A program made the position numbers and the translations under genes. Under the pieces are notes generated by a model. The model did not search any database and was not told the origin of the DNA. It saw only the letters and a list, made by a program, of their open reading frames with translations. From positions 1-39,277 of the forward strand of contig DVKX01000004.1 in the NCBI GenBank assembly GCA_018715805.1: a stretch of DNA of 39,277 nucleotides, in the 5' to 3' direction. The DNA comes from Candidatus Faecousia intestinigallinarum. GTDB lineage: Bacteria; Bacillota; Clostridia; Oscillospirales; Oscillospiraceae. Below are positions 32,118 through 39,277 of this stretch, in pieces (the first letter of the stretch is position 1; the number at the start of each line of letters is the position of its first letter).

Positions 32118-32986
32118 ATCGTCTCCTCCGGCGCTTCCAGAGTAAAGCGTCCCAATTTGCCGCTGCGGTATTCCTCCAGCAGCACTTTCGCCATGCGTTC
32201 GGTGTTGATCTCCCCGCCGGACACCAGGAACCCCCGCTTTCGTCCAGCGGCTTCCAGCAGCGCGTAGCCGGGGGCATCCCACGGCATTTCGATGCCGTAA
32301 CGCGCCTGCAGCGCCTGATGATACCGCTTCCACAGCAATTCCATCAACCGGGAAGCCAAATCCTCCACATCCAGCACATCTTCCTTGACCGCGCCGGTAT
32401 AAGCCAGCAGCAGTCCTACCACAGGGTCTTCAAATTTTGGCCATAGAATACCGGGGGTATCCAACAGCAAAAGGTCACTGGATACCGTGACCCATTGCTT
32501 GCCTCGGGTCACGCCCGGTCGGTTTTCCGCACGAGCCCCTTTCCTGCCGGCAATCTGGTTGATTAAAGTGGATTTACCCACATTGGGTATCCCAACAATC
32601 ATCACCCGCAGCGCCTTGCGCATTCCTTTGGCACTGTCCCGGTGAATTTTCTCCTTTAACACGCCGCGCAGAGCGGGTTCCACATCGTTCACGCCCCGCC
32701 GGGTCTTGCAGTCAGTGGCAACCACGGCAATGCCCCTTCCGCGGAAATGCTCCGCCCATCGCCTGGTGGCGGCCGGATCTGCCAAATCCATCCGGTTCAG
32801 CAGCAGGACTCTCGGCTTATTGGCGCATATCTCATCAATATCCGGGTTACGGCTGGCCGCAGGGATACGGGCGTCCACAATTTCGCAGACCGCATCCACC
32901 AGCTTCAAATCTGCTTCTATCTGACGCCGGGTCTTGGTCATATGGCCGGGGTACCACTGGATATGCATATTTTTATCCTGCTCCAT
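32114..32986 (-). CDS. rbgA: RbgA/YlqF ribosome assembly GTPase
   Basis: 290 residues. Circularly permuted GTPase that acts in late 50S assembly. [14 protein letters not shown] at the N-terminus, G4 LLNRMDL first, then G1 GIPNVGKST near 131, and G3 [13 protein letters not shown]. Two possible ATG starts, 6 codons apart; the first has GGAG 9 bases upstream, the second begins [10 protein letters not shown] as in Bacillus. Overlaps the lepB end. Confidence 0.96.
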   Translation of the reverse strand: MEQDKNMHIQWYPGHMTKTRRQIEADLKLVDAVCEIVDARIPAASRNPDIDEICANKPRVLLLNRMDLADPAATRRWAEHFRGRGIAVVATDCKTRRGVNDVEPALRGVLKEKIHRDSAKGMRKALRVMIVGIPNVGKSTLINQIAGRKGARAENRPGVTRGKQWVTVSSDLLLLDTPGILWPKFEDPVVGLLLAYTGAVKEDVLDVEDLASRLMELLWKRYHQALQARYGIEMPWDAPGYALLEAAGRKRGFLVSGGEINTERMAKVLLEEYRSGKLGRFTLEAPEETI

Positions 32987-33623
32987 GGTTCAATACTCCA
33001 ATTCTGCTAAAATCTCGCTGGAGCGCGCCGCCGTCCGTCCCAGGGAAAAACAGCAAAATCACCTTCCCCAGGATCTCCCGCCGGTCTATCAGCCCGATCT
33101 CCGGATTCCGGCTGTCTTTGGAGATATTCCGGTTGTCTCCCATCACGAAGTAGCATCCATCGTCCACAGTCAGGGGAAACGTCATTCCTTCCTGCAGCTC
33201 CGTAGGCGTATAGGTATACGGTTCCTCCAGCGCCTTGCCATCAACATAGACAACGCCCTGGGAAAAATCAATGTCCACCGTCTGCCCTTCCGTGGCAATG
33301 ATCCGCTTTACAATGGGCGCGCCATTGTCATAGCTGGTCTTACTGGCCACGATTATATCTCCCTGCTGCGGGTCGGTATAGAATAGATTCCCCAGCAGAA
33401 GCAGATAATCCCCGTCCACCAGGGTATCGTACATGGAATCCCCGGAAACGGTGGCAATCCGGAATACCAGCAAAAACAGCAGAATCACAACTGCCAGCAG
33501 ATATACCATATCATGCAGGTACATCACCGCCATCTTGACAGGGTCTGTCTCCTCAGGAATCCGCTGGGATTCCGCAGCAGACCAGTTGTTTTTGCTGCGG
33601 GACTCATATTTTCCACGCTTCAA
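32973..33623 (-). CDS. lepB: Signal peptidase I
   Basis: 216 residues. Membrane-bound Ser/Lys protease that removes signal peptides from exported proteins. A positively charged N-terminus, one membrane helix (about 40-58), SGDSMYDTL with the catalytic Ser, VKRIIATEG with the Lys, and the conserved GDNRNISKDSR box. Start is TTG at 33621-33623, 8 bases after AGGAG; an earlier GTG has no ribosome site. First gene of the run to 28469. The family neighbour pattern rplS-lepB-rbgA-rnhB matches Bacillus. Confidence 0.93.
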   Translation of the reverse strand: MKRGKYESRSKNNWSAAESQRIPEETDPVKMAVMYLHDMVYLLAVVILLFLLVFRIATVSGDSMYDTLVDGDYLLLLGNLFYTDPQQGDIIVASKTSYDNGAPIVKRIIATEGQTVDIDFSQGVVYVDGKALEEPYTYTPTELQEGMTFPLTVDDGCYFVMGDNRNISKDSRNPEIGLIDRREILGKVILLFFPGTDGGALQRDFSRIGVLNHGAG

Positions 33624-33671
33624 AGCGCTCACTCCTAATATAAAAGCCAGCAACGGCCATAATTCTCTATC

Positions 33672-33700
33672 ATTATACACAATTCAGGGTAATAAAAAAA
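33672..33700 (-). promoter_or_regulatory. Possible promoter of lepB
   Basis: TATAAT (33672-33677) with a poor -35 of T residues 17 bases upstream (33695-33700), inside the T tract of the rplS terminator. Confidence 0.45.
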
Positions 33701-33724
33701 GAGGGCGAACCCTCTTTTTTTATT
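33691..33724 (-). terminator. Terminator of rplS
   Basis: 15-bp stem with GAGGG/CCCTC core, TTCG loop on the minus strand and long A/T flanks that give a U tract; 10 bases after the rplS stop. Confidence 0.93.
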
Positions 33725-33734
33725 TTCTTTTGGA

Positions 33735-34076
33735 TCAAACCTTCTCGCGAACCTTGGCCGCCTTGCCGAAACGGTCACGCAGGTAATACAGCTTCGCCCG
33801 GCGAACCTTACCCTTGCGGACAGTCTCCACCTCGGCAATCCGGGGAGAGTGCACAGGAAATACTTTCTCGCAGCCTACACCGTAGCTGACCCGGCGCACG
33901 GTGATGGTCTCGCCGATGCCGCCGTGCTTCCGAGCGATGATGGTGCCTTCAAACACCTGGATACGCTCACGGGAGCCTTCCTTGATCCGCACATGCACAC
34001 GAACGGTGTCTCCCACCCGCATCTCGGGCAGCTCCGGCTTCATGTACTGGCTGGACAGAGCCTTTACTAAATCCAT
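33735..34076 (-). CDS. rplS: 50S ribosomal protein L19
   Basis: 113 residues. Found at the 30S-50S interface. [25 protein letters not shown] and the C-terminal [19 protein letters not shown] are typical (each block seen in order). The ATG at 34074-34076 is 9 bases after GGAGG; the ATG two codons earlier would be too close to it. Monocistronic, with its own promoter, a candidate leader and a terminator. Confidence 0.97.
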   Translation of the reverse strand: MDLVKALSSQYMKPELPEMRVGDTVRVHVRIKEGSRERIQVFEGTIIARKHGGIGETITVRRVSYGVGCEKVFPVHSPRIAEVETVRKGKVRRAKLYYLRDRFGKAAKVREKV

Positions 34077-34111
34077 GTTCATTGTCCTCCTTAGATATTA
34101 GGCGTTCATAC

Positions 34112-34140
34112 GGCGCATTTTTGCCCGCAGAGGACGCACC
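34112..34140 (-). promoter_or_regulatory. Possible L19 leader (autoregulatory 5' region of rplS)
   Basis: On the minus strand GGTGCGT (34134-34140) pairs with ATGCGCC (34112-34118) in 7 pairs including wobbles, enclosing a CTCTGCGGGC loop. The small stem just before rplS is placed like the known L19 leader of Firmicutes. Match to that family was not computed. Confidence 0.45.
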
Positions 34141-34158
34141 TTGATTTCAGACCATGGT

Positions 34159-34187
34159 ATTTTACCACAGCTATTTTCAAAAATCAA
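34159..34187 (-). promoter_or_regulatory. Promoter of rplS
   Basis: TTGATT (34182-34187), 17-base spacer, TAAAAT (34159-34164) on the minus strand, about 75 bases before the ATG. Confidence 0.8.
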
Positions 34188-34196
34188 GGGGAATTT

Positions 34197-34697
34197 TTAC
34201 TTTTCTCCGCAATTTTCCCGGATAATCTCCCATGCCGCGCATAGCCTTGGGAGGCTCCATGCGGCATTGGCAGGACTGGTGGAGGGCAGACGGACAGCCG
34301 GAAGCCCAAGGCGCGGCAGCAAATACTTGTCATACAGACGCGCCGCTGCGGCGCCATTGACAAAAATCTGGGAAATCTCACTCTGGGCGAGTAAATTCTC
34401 CACCGGGTTGGGCACTGCGCGGCGAATAGAACTGTCGGCCGACCCTTCAATTTCGCAGCTGGCAATCACATCCCACAGGGCAATACGGTTTTTCAGCAGA
34501 AAGCGCTCCTTTTCCGCAATACCCACAGGCATCTTCTGCTCCAATACCTGCGCCAATACCTTCCAGAAACGATTTTGAGGATGCCCATAGTAAAAAGCGT
34601 TCTCCCGGGATTTCACCGAGGGAAAGCTGCCCAGAATCAGCACCTTGGAATGCGCGTCGAAAATCGGAGAAAAGGGATGATGTACACGTTCTTGCAT
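34197..34697 (-). CDS. Hypoxanthine (deoxyinosine)-DNA glycosylase
   Basis: 166 residues, uracil-DNA glycosylase superfamily, family 6. It removes hypoxanthine formed by adenine deamination. HHPFSPIFD, VLILGSFPSVKSRENAFYYGHPQ (in two blocks), NRFW, RIALWDVIASC near 80 and the LPSTSPANAAW motif near 143 are diagnostic. Start is ATG with AAAGGA upstream; an in-frame extension of 8 codons upstream is less likely. Own promoter at 34838-34866. Confidence 0.9.
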   Translation of the reverse strand: MQERVHHPFSPIFDAHSKVLILGSFPSVKSRENAFYYGHPQNRFWKVLAQVLEQKMPVGIAEKERFLLKNRIALWDVIASCEIEGSADSSIRRAVPNPVENLLAQSEISQIFVNGAAAARLYDKYLLPRLGLPAVRLPSTSPANAAWSLPRLCAAWEIIRENCGEK

Positions 34698-34786
34698 AGC
34701 TTTTCCTTTCAGCAGACGCAAAATCCATCACGGGGAATATCTGAATTTTTATCCCCGAATGGCTTGGAGAATCGCCAAGATTCTTT

Positions 34787-34802
34787 TTGTACATTCGTAC
34801 AA
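34787..34802 (-). promoter_or_regulatory. Palindrome in the glycosylase leader
   Basis: TTGTAC-N4-GTACAA, a perfect 6+6 repeat about 30 bases after the predicted start. Next to it lies a second repeat, AGAATC-N5-GATTCT (34768-34784). An operator is possible; the regulator is unknown. Confidence 0.4.
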
Positions 34803-34837
34803 TCTATTCTTTTGCTCCCTCTGCTGTTGATTTTTTT

Positions 34838-34866
34838 AGTATAGCATACTGCCTTCTCAGAATCAA
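34838..34866 (-). promoter_or_regulatory. Promoter of the hypoxanthine-DNA glycosylase gene
   Basis: TTGATT (34861-34866), 17-base spacer, TATACT (34838-34843) on the minus strand. Confidence 0.7.
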
Positions 34867-34967
34867 GCCGCTGCTTCTGCTGAAAACCCTCCCTACGGCT
34901 GCCGCTTGCAATCTTTGAGAAAATATGATAGCATTTTGAAAAACAGTATAAACAGGGGAAATGGCCT

Positions 34968-35771
34968 ATGGAACAGTTTTGTCAGGAAATCGGAATGCCG
35001 GTGGAAGTTACGGAAAAACTCCTATCGTTGCAGGCAGCGCTTCCCGACTTCCCGGAGCGGCAGCTTCTGCGCCGGGAACAGGATTGGGAAGCAGGGCTTT
35101 CAGCGGTAAAACGCCGCCTGGAGGAAGACCCCGGCGGCTTCAAAATGCTGCTTTCCATGCTGCGGTGTGCTCTGGACGCCTGGGACGATTATCAGAGGCT
35201 GAAATTATCCCGGCAGGTCTACCGGGATACCATGGCCTGCTTTTCCCGCTTTGTCCGGGAGCACCAGAATACTTACGGTGAATACGGCTTTGATCGGGAA
35301 TGGTGGACAGTGCGGCAGGTTTCCTGCAGGCTTTTCCGCATCGGGGCGCTGGAATATGAATTGACCGCCCAGGCAGGACAGCCGGTGATCAGCCTGCACA
35401 TCCCCTCGGATGTCCGGCTGCTGCCTCCCCTGCTGCGGGATTCCTATCAAGATGCCCGCAGGCTCTTGGGAGCGGCGTTTCCGAAATATCAGGATAAACC
35501 GATGATCTGCTCCTCCTGGCTGCTCTCGCCTGCGCTGCAGGGGCTGCTTTCTGCGGATTCTCACATACTGCAGTTTCAAAAGTCCTTTCAAATTACGCCG
35601 GCGCCCTGCCCCGACGATAGCTTCTTCACCTGGGTGTTTCAGACGGACAGCCGGGATCTGGAAGCCCTGCCGGAGCGTACTGCGCTGCAGCGGAATCTGA
35701 AAGCATTCCTTCGGAATGGCGGTCAGTTTTTCAATGGGTACGGCGTACTCATGCAAGACCCTTTTCAATAG
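34968..35771 (+). CDS. GNAT-like acyltransferase-domain protein
   Basis: 267 residues, no membrane segment. It resembles clostridial proteins with an N-acyltransferase N-terminal domain (about 1-110) and a GNAT-like C-terminal domain (about 115-265). Distinct pieces are CALDAWDDYQRL near 67, the RQVSCRLFRIGALEYEL strand pair near 115, SLHIPSDVRLLPPLLRDSYQDA and a late SWLLSPAL. Such proteins lack a known substrate, and I saw no plain acetyl-CoA loop. Start ATG has AGGGGAA upstream. Stands alone between diverging and converging neighbours; no sure promoter was seen in 34867-34967. Confidence 0.72.
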   Translation: MEQFCQEIGMPVEVTEKLLSLQAALPDFPERQLLRREQDWEAGLSAVKRRLEEDPGGFKMLLSMLRCALDAWDDYQRLKLSRQVYRDTMACFSRFVREHQNTYGEYGFDREWWTVRQVSCRLFRIGALEYELTAQAGQPVISLHIPSDVRLLPPLLRDSYQDARRLLGAAFPKYQDKPMICSSWLLSPALQGLLSADSHILQFQKSFQITPAPCPDDSFFTWVFQTDSRDLEALPERTALQRNLKAFLRNGGQFFNGYGVLMQDPFQ

Positions 35772-35774
35772 ATC

Positions 35775-35807
35775 AGCCGGGAACAGATTTTTCTGCTCCC
35801 GGCTTTT
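35775..35807. terminator. Terminator after the GNAT-like gene, shared with serA
   Basis: 12-bp stem with one imperfect pair (AGCCGGGAACAG with CTGCTCCCGGCT), ATTTTT loop, followed by TTT on the plus strand. Confidence 0.8.
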
Positions 35808-35808
35808 A

Positions 35809-36972
35809 TCATTGGATACATCGGACACGCAGCACACCCTCCATTCGCTTCAGCGTATCCTCGATCCCCGCCGGCGCCGAGGAATCCAGATCCAGCATGG
35901 TGTAGGCGTATTCTCCCCGGCTGCGGTTCAGCAGTTCCGCAATATTCACGCCCTCTCCGGAAACAGCCGCCGTAAAACGGCTCAGAGAATTGGGGATATT
36001 CCGATGCAGAATCGCCATCCGTCCGGCACGAAGACAGGGACCCATATCACAGTCCGGAAAGTTCACGGAATGGGTAATATTCCCATTTTCCAGATAGTCC
36101 ATCACCTGCCGCACCGCCATCCTGGCGCACTTATCCTCCGATTCCTGGGTAGACGCGCCCAAATGGGGGATAGCAATGACGCCCTCCATATTAGCCGTGC
36201 GGTTATTGGGAAAGTCCGTAACATATCGGCGCACCCGGCCGCTTTGCAGTGCCGCCGCCATCGCCTCGTCGTCCACCAGCTGGTCCCGCGCAAAATTCAG
36301 CACAAGTACGCCGGAGCGCATTTTTCCCAGAGTTTCAGCATTGATCATATGCCGGGTAGCCTCCAGCAGCGGGGTATGCAGGGAGATCACATCACAGGCT
36401 TCAAGGATGGCATCCAGGGTCTGGACGCGATGGATATGGTTATCCAAATGCCAGGCCGCATCAATGGAGATATAGGGATCATAGCCGTATACTTCCATTC
36501 CCAGCCGCCAAGCCGCGTTGGCCAGCAGGCCGCCCACCGCGCCCAGGCCAATCACCCCCAGCCGCCGTCCGGCGATCTCATGGCCGGCAAACCGGCGCTT
36601 TCCTTTTTCTACCTGCGCCGCAACACTGCCGGAGTCCCGGATAGAACGCGTCCATTCAATGCCGCCGATCACATCCCGGCTCCCCAAGAACATACCGCAC
36701 AACGCCAATTCCATGACGCTGCTGGCGTTGGCGCCGGGAGTATTGAATACCACTATCCCCTGCTCCGCGCAGCGCCTCAGCGGAATATTGTTGACCCCCG
36801 CGCCCGCGCGAGCCACTGCCAGAACCTGCTCCGGCAGATGCAGCCCCTCCATGGCTGCGCTGCGCACCAGCACAGCGTCCGCCTCCGACAGCTTTTCCGC
36901 CGTGCGGTACTCCGGTTTCCACAAGGCCGTCCCCTCCGGGGAAATCGGATTCAAATAATAGATACGAAACAT
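35809..36972 (-). CDS. serA: D-3-phosphoglycerate dehydrogenase with ACT domain
   Basis: 387 residues. Oxidises 3-phosphoglycerate to 3-phosphohydroxypyruvate with NAD, the first step of serine synthesis. RAGAGVNNIP near 63, NTPGANASSVMELAL, the Rossmann motif GLGAVGG near 146, and the catalytic His in PHLGASTQESE. A C-terminal ACT domain (about 310-387) suggests serine feedback. Short class, without the intervening domain of longer SerA. Start ATG has GGAGG 5 bases upstream. 17 bases after the serC stop. Confidence 0.93.
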   Translation of the reverse strand: MFRIYYLNPISPEGTALWKPEYRTAEKLSEADAVLVRSAAMEGLHLPEQVLAVARAGAGVNNIPLRRCAEQGIVVFNTPGANASSVMELALCGMFLGSRDVIGGIEWTRSIRDSGSVAAQVEKGKRRFAGHEIAGRRLGVIGLGAVGGLLANAAWRLGMEVYGYDPYISIDAAWHLDNHIHRVQTLDAILEACDVISLHTPLLEATRHMINAETLGKMRSGVLVLNFARDQLVDDEAMAAALQSGRVRRYVTDFPNNRTANMEGVIAIPHLGASTQESEDKCARMAVRQVMDYLENGNITHSVNFPDCDMGPCLRAGRMAILHRNIPNSLSRFTAAVSGEGVNIAELLNRSRGEYAYTMLDLDSSAPAGIEDTLKRMEGVLRVRCIQ

Positions 36973-36989
36973 AGGCGCCTCCGCTGCTC

Positions 36990-38072
36990 TCATCCGTTCT
37001 TCCTTTCAAATTCCGCCATAAAGTCCGTCAGCCTTTCCACACCAGCCAGGGGCATGGCGTTATATAAGCTGGCGCGCATACCACCGACGCTGCGATGGCC
37101 TTTCAGATTCACCAAGCCGGCTTCCTCTGCCTCCCGGACAAACTGCGCATCCAGCGCTGCGTCCCCAGTGACGAAAGGCACGTTCATCAGCGAGCGATCC
37201 TTGGCAACTGCCGTCCCTCGGAACAGGCGGCTGTGATCCAGAAAATCATAGAGAACAGCCGCCTTGCGTCGGTTATGCGTCTCCATTGCAGATAGCCCTC
37301 CCCGCTCCTTCATCCATTGGAACACCTTGCCGCAAATATAAATCCCGTACGCCGGGGGCGTATTGTACAGCGAGCCGTGCTCCGCGTGAATTTTGTAACG
37401 CAGCATGGTGGGGGCAGCCGCATATATATCCTCGCGGATCAGATCCTCCCGAATAATCACGATGGTTACCCCGGCGGGGCCTACATTCTTCTGTGCGCAG
37501 GCAAAAAGCAGTCCGTACCGTTCCACGTCCACCGGCTCAGACAAAAAACAGCTGGACATATCGGAAACCAAAGCTTTTCCCTTGGTATTGGGCAGTTGGT
37601 GGAACTTTGTGCCGTAAATGGTATTGTTCTCGCAGATATATACATAATCCGCGTTTTCCCGGATGGGCAGGTCAGAGCAGTCCGGTATGTAGGTGAAGTT
37701 CTTATCTGCCGAGGACGCTGCGCTTTCAGCATCCCCATACCGCTTGGCCTCTGCAAAGGCTTTCTTCGCCCATTGACCGGTAAGGATATAATCCGCCGCG
37801 CCATTGTGCATCAGGTTCATGGGAATCATGGAAAACTGGGTGGATGCGCCGCCCTGCAAAAAGAGCACGCGGTATTCTTTGGGGATTCCCACTAGTTCCC
37901 GCAAATCAGCCTCCGCTTGGTGAAGAATCTGCTGGAATCCCTCTGATCGATGGCTCATCTCCATCACGGACATCCCTGTTCCCCGGTAATCCAGCATTTC
38001 CGTCGCCGCCTCCCGCAGCACCTCCTCCGGCAAAACTGCCGGCCCTGCGGAGAAATTATATACTCTCGACAT
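36990..38072 (-). CDS. serC: Phosphoserine aminotransferase
   Basis: 360 residues, normal size. Converts phosphohydroxypyruvate and glutamate to phosphoserine, PLP-dependent. NFSAGPAVLPEEVL at the N-terminus, GGASTQFSMIPMNL near 75, the PLP-binding Lys in CAQKNVGPAGVT near 198, and PPAYGIYI are all present. ATG has GGGGGA upstream. serB was not seen nearby. Forms an operon with serA. Confidence 0.97.
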   Translation of the reverse strand: MSRVYNFSAGPAVLPEEVLREAATEMLDYRGTGMSVMEMSHRSEGFQQILHQAEADLRELVGIPKEYRVLFLQGGASTQFSMIPMNLMHNGAADYILTGQWAKKAFAEAKRYGDAESAASSADKNFTYIPDCSDLPIRENADYVYICENNTIYGTKFHQLPNTKGKALVSDMSSCFLSEPVDVERYGLLFACAQKNVGPAGVTIVIIREDLIREDIYAAAPTMLRYKIHAEHGSLYNTPPAYGIYICGKVFQWMKERGGLSAMETHNRRKAAVLYDFLDHSRLFRGTAVAKDRSLMNVPFVTGDAALDAQFVREAEEAGLVNLKGHRSVGGMRASLYNAMPLAGVERLTDFMAEFERKNG

Positions 38073-38164
38073 GAGAAATCCCCCATTTCTTATTACACGT
38101 TAATATATGCCTGCTTCTCAGTTTTACGCTCGGGGAAAATAATCTGTCCTGCCCGCGAGGACGA

Positions 38165-38216
38165 TGTCAAAACGCCGGAAAAACTCCCTGCCGGCAAGAG
38201 TAATACTCAAATTACT
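38165..38216 (-). promoter_or_regulatory. Region upstream of serC with palindrome and -35
   Basis: TTGACA (38165-38170) could be the serC -35, but the -10 is weak (CAGATT after 18 bases). AGTAAT-N6-ATTACT (38199-38216), a perfect repeat, lies 28 bases upstream and may be an operator. A weak GCCGG/CCGGC stem lies between them. No T-box or other known serine-responsive leader was seen. Confidence 0.4.
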
Positions 38217-38260
38217 GTCTCATCAGCACTCACCTAATCTCCAACGCTTTTTCTGCGGCG

Positions 38261-38704
38261 TTAGACGATCTTTCTTATTATCCCGCAGGCGATTTTAGCG
38301 CCTGCATTTCCAGCGGGCTGCGTATGGAAATCATCTGGATCGCTGTGGATAATTACCGTCCGTCCGATAACTTGCTGCACGGAAAAACGGCCGGTCAAAA
38401 CCTCCATGTGCGCCCTTCCATGATCCGCCAGCAACGGCGGCAGATCTCCCGCATGATTGGGATGGGGCGCATTGGTGGGATTGAAATGGCTGCCGGTATC
38501 CTGGAAACCCTGGCCGCCGCAGTTCGCGCCTTCATGGATATGGAACGCAAAGAATCCCGTCTGGGACTTAGGCAGTCCCAGAATATCCGCCACCACCAAT
38601 GTCCCGTCCCGCCGCTGGTAAAAGCGCACCGTTCCTTGAATGCCCGGCATTGCGTCGCCCCCGCGAATCTGTGCTGTGGCTCTTCCATAGATGTTTTGAG
38701 GCAT
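38261..38704 (-). CDS. Cu/Zn superoxide dismutase-like protein
   Basis: 147 residues. Metal ligands match the family: copper His55, His57, His73 (bridging) and His120; zinc His81, His84, Asp87 by spacing. The disulfide pair Cys62 and Cys140 and the GNAGAKIACG motif are present. The usual Arg before IACG (Arg143 in bovine SOD) is Lys137, and the loop between the zinc histidines is about 6 residues shorter. There is no signal peptide or lipobox, unlike most bacterial SodC, so the enzyme should stay in the cytosol. Start ATG is 6 bases after AAGGAGGG. Whether it dismutates superoxide or is a copper/zinc protein of other use is open. Confidence 0.88.
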   Translation of the reverse strand: MPQNIYGRATAQIRGGDAMPGIQGTVRFYQRRDGTLVVADILGLPKSQTGFFAFHIHEGANCGGQGFQDTGSHFNPTNAPHPNHAGDLPPLLADHGRAHMEVLTGRFSVQQVIGRTVIIHSDPDDFHTQPAGNAGAKIACGIIRKIV

Positions 38705-38742
38705 GATCTTCCCTCCTTACAGCCAGTGTATGCGCTGCCCGC

Positions 38743-38949
38743 CTATTTGTGCGGAAAACGGAAAGCAAAATCATATTCCCAATTGCACACAAAATTTGGT
38801 TCAATTTGAATAAAATCCCCCAATCTTCCCAGCGGACGATACTGTGCTATCCCGCCTGCGCAGCGCATAAAAGCTTCCAAAACATCATTATCAGCGGGAA
38901 ATACCTGTTGGATAGATAAGCCTGGATTTATATATGCTTGATAGGGTGT
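38743..38949 (-). other. Unassigned short open frame, possible gene remnant
   Basis: 68 codons open between stops, downstream of and overlapping the GyrI-like gene by about 20 bases in another frame. It reads protein-like: many aromatics and charged residues, ending NWEYDFAFRFPHK. The only in-frame ATG (38866-38868) would give 41 residues and has no ribosome site. I do not recognise a family. It may be the tail of a gene whose start has been lost. No promoter for the SOD gene was obvious here. Confidence 0.3.
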
Positions 38950-39277
38950 CTAATAACCGTTTTCCACTTTTCTGGAGGAACTTTTCTTGCATCCGACATA
39001 TAGATTTCGTGATGTAATCTATTTTCGGTTATATCATTTACATATCCGTTTTCCCGCAAGTAGTTATCCATTCGTGCAACAGTTGCCGGTTCCTCATCAA
39101 ATGCTCCTATGTGCATAATCTGAACACACAGCCCCTCATCAATAGTCAAAAATTCAGCAGATGAACAATCTAACTTTTTCTTTTTTGTTGCAGTTTCCAC
39201 TGCCCAGTCAAAATCCTTTTTGGTCACAAAATCCGGTAAACGGATGGCAGAAATCCAATTAAAAGTATCTTTCTTGC
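38928..39277 (-). CDS. GyrI-like domain protein (5' end outside window)
   Basis: About 116 C-terminal residues of a protein that is usually near 200. GyrI-like small-molecule-binding domain: FVTKKDFDWAVETATKKK, then EGLCVQIMHIGAFDEEPATV and LHHEIYMSDARKVPPEKWKT near the end, all typical of clostridial stand-alone GyrI-like proteins. Probably binds and sequesters or senses a hydrophobic compound, cytosolic. Frame stays open to the window edge, so start not visible. Confidence 0.88.
   Translation of the reverse strand, partial: KKDTFNWISAIRLPDFVTKKDFDWAVETATKKKKLDCSSAEFLTIDEGLCVQIMHIGAFDEEPATVARMDNYLRENGYVNDITENRLHHEIYMSDARKVPPEKWKTVIRHPIKHI

Noticed and set aside
35716..37236. 506-codon plus-strand open frame opposite serA
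   Set aside because: Antisense to a clear serA and the end of serC; composition is His/Arg/Pro-rich as in shadow frames.
38073..38260. T-box or other serine riboswitch before serC
   Set aside because: No GGGTGG-ACCGCG T-box core and no specifier-stem structure.
1..39277. CRISPR arrays, insertion sequences, att sites, rRNA or tRNA genes
   Set aside because: No regularly spaced repeats, transposase motifs or tRNA/rRNA signatures were found on either strand.

Overview
The window is a chromosomal stretch of about 55% GC from an endospore-forming, low-oxygen member of the Clostridia, most likely of the Oscillospiraceae/Ruminococcaceae type. This rests on the full spoIIIAA-AH operon, cwlD and cotJ genes, strong AGGAGG ribosome binding sites, frequent TTG/GTG starts, a TSCPD-domain protein, an ferredoxin-type aldo/keto reductase and a folate-type ECF transporter subunit. 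No rRNA, tRNA, insertion sequence, prophage or CRISPR array was seen. Almost all genes lie on the minus strand and gene density is that of core chromosome.

Layout: (1) 1-1850, sporulation genes: the cwlD amidase (cut by the left edge) diverges from a fused cotJA-cotJB gene and cotJC. (2) 1861-5597, a five-gene minus-strand operon from a good SigA promoter: AlkD-like repair protein, MmcQ/YjbR protein, iron-sulfur aldo/keto reductase, asnA, and an Imm-5-like protein. (3) 5630-7540, a plus-strand Na/phosphate symporter behind a candidate PHO box. (4) 7552-11706, ispA, xseB, xseA, a TsaD/Kae1 paralogue, nusB and an Asp23 protein, read from one promoter at 11.7 kb. (5) 11721-16397, the spoIIIA operon with its own terminator and a possible SigE promoter. 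(6) 16590-21520, an ECF S component, ftsK/spoIIIE, an unusual UppP-like protein and tepA. (7) 21580-28449, a TSCPD protein on the plus strand, then engB, lon, clpX, clpP and tig (protein quality control) on the minus strand. (8) 28469-34187, metallophosphoesterase, a catalytically dead threonine-synthase-like protein, M19 dipeptidase, yraN, rnhB, rbgA, lepB and rplS. (9) 34197-39277, hypoxanthine-DNA glycosylase, a GNAT-related protein, serA and serC (serine synthesis), a Cu/Zn superoxide dismutase-like protein and a GyrI-like protein cut by the right edge.

Much of the window is conserved housekeeping synteny. The points most worth following are: the threonine-synthase pseudoenzyme that has lost the PLP lysine and its central cofactor region but stays an intact gene in a ribosome/secretion operon; the CotJA-CotJB fusion; the cytosolic Cu/Zn SOD-like protein in an apparent anaerobe; the TsaD paralogue occupying the place folD has in Bacillus, with a terminator-like hairpin inside its coding sequence; the PHO box at the phosphate symporter; and several palindromes at promoters that look like operators of unknown regulators. 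I did not find a clearly new multi-gene system. All family assignments are from recognition of motifs and were not checked against a database.
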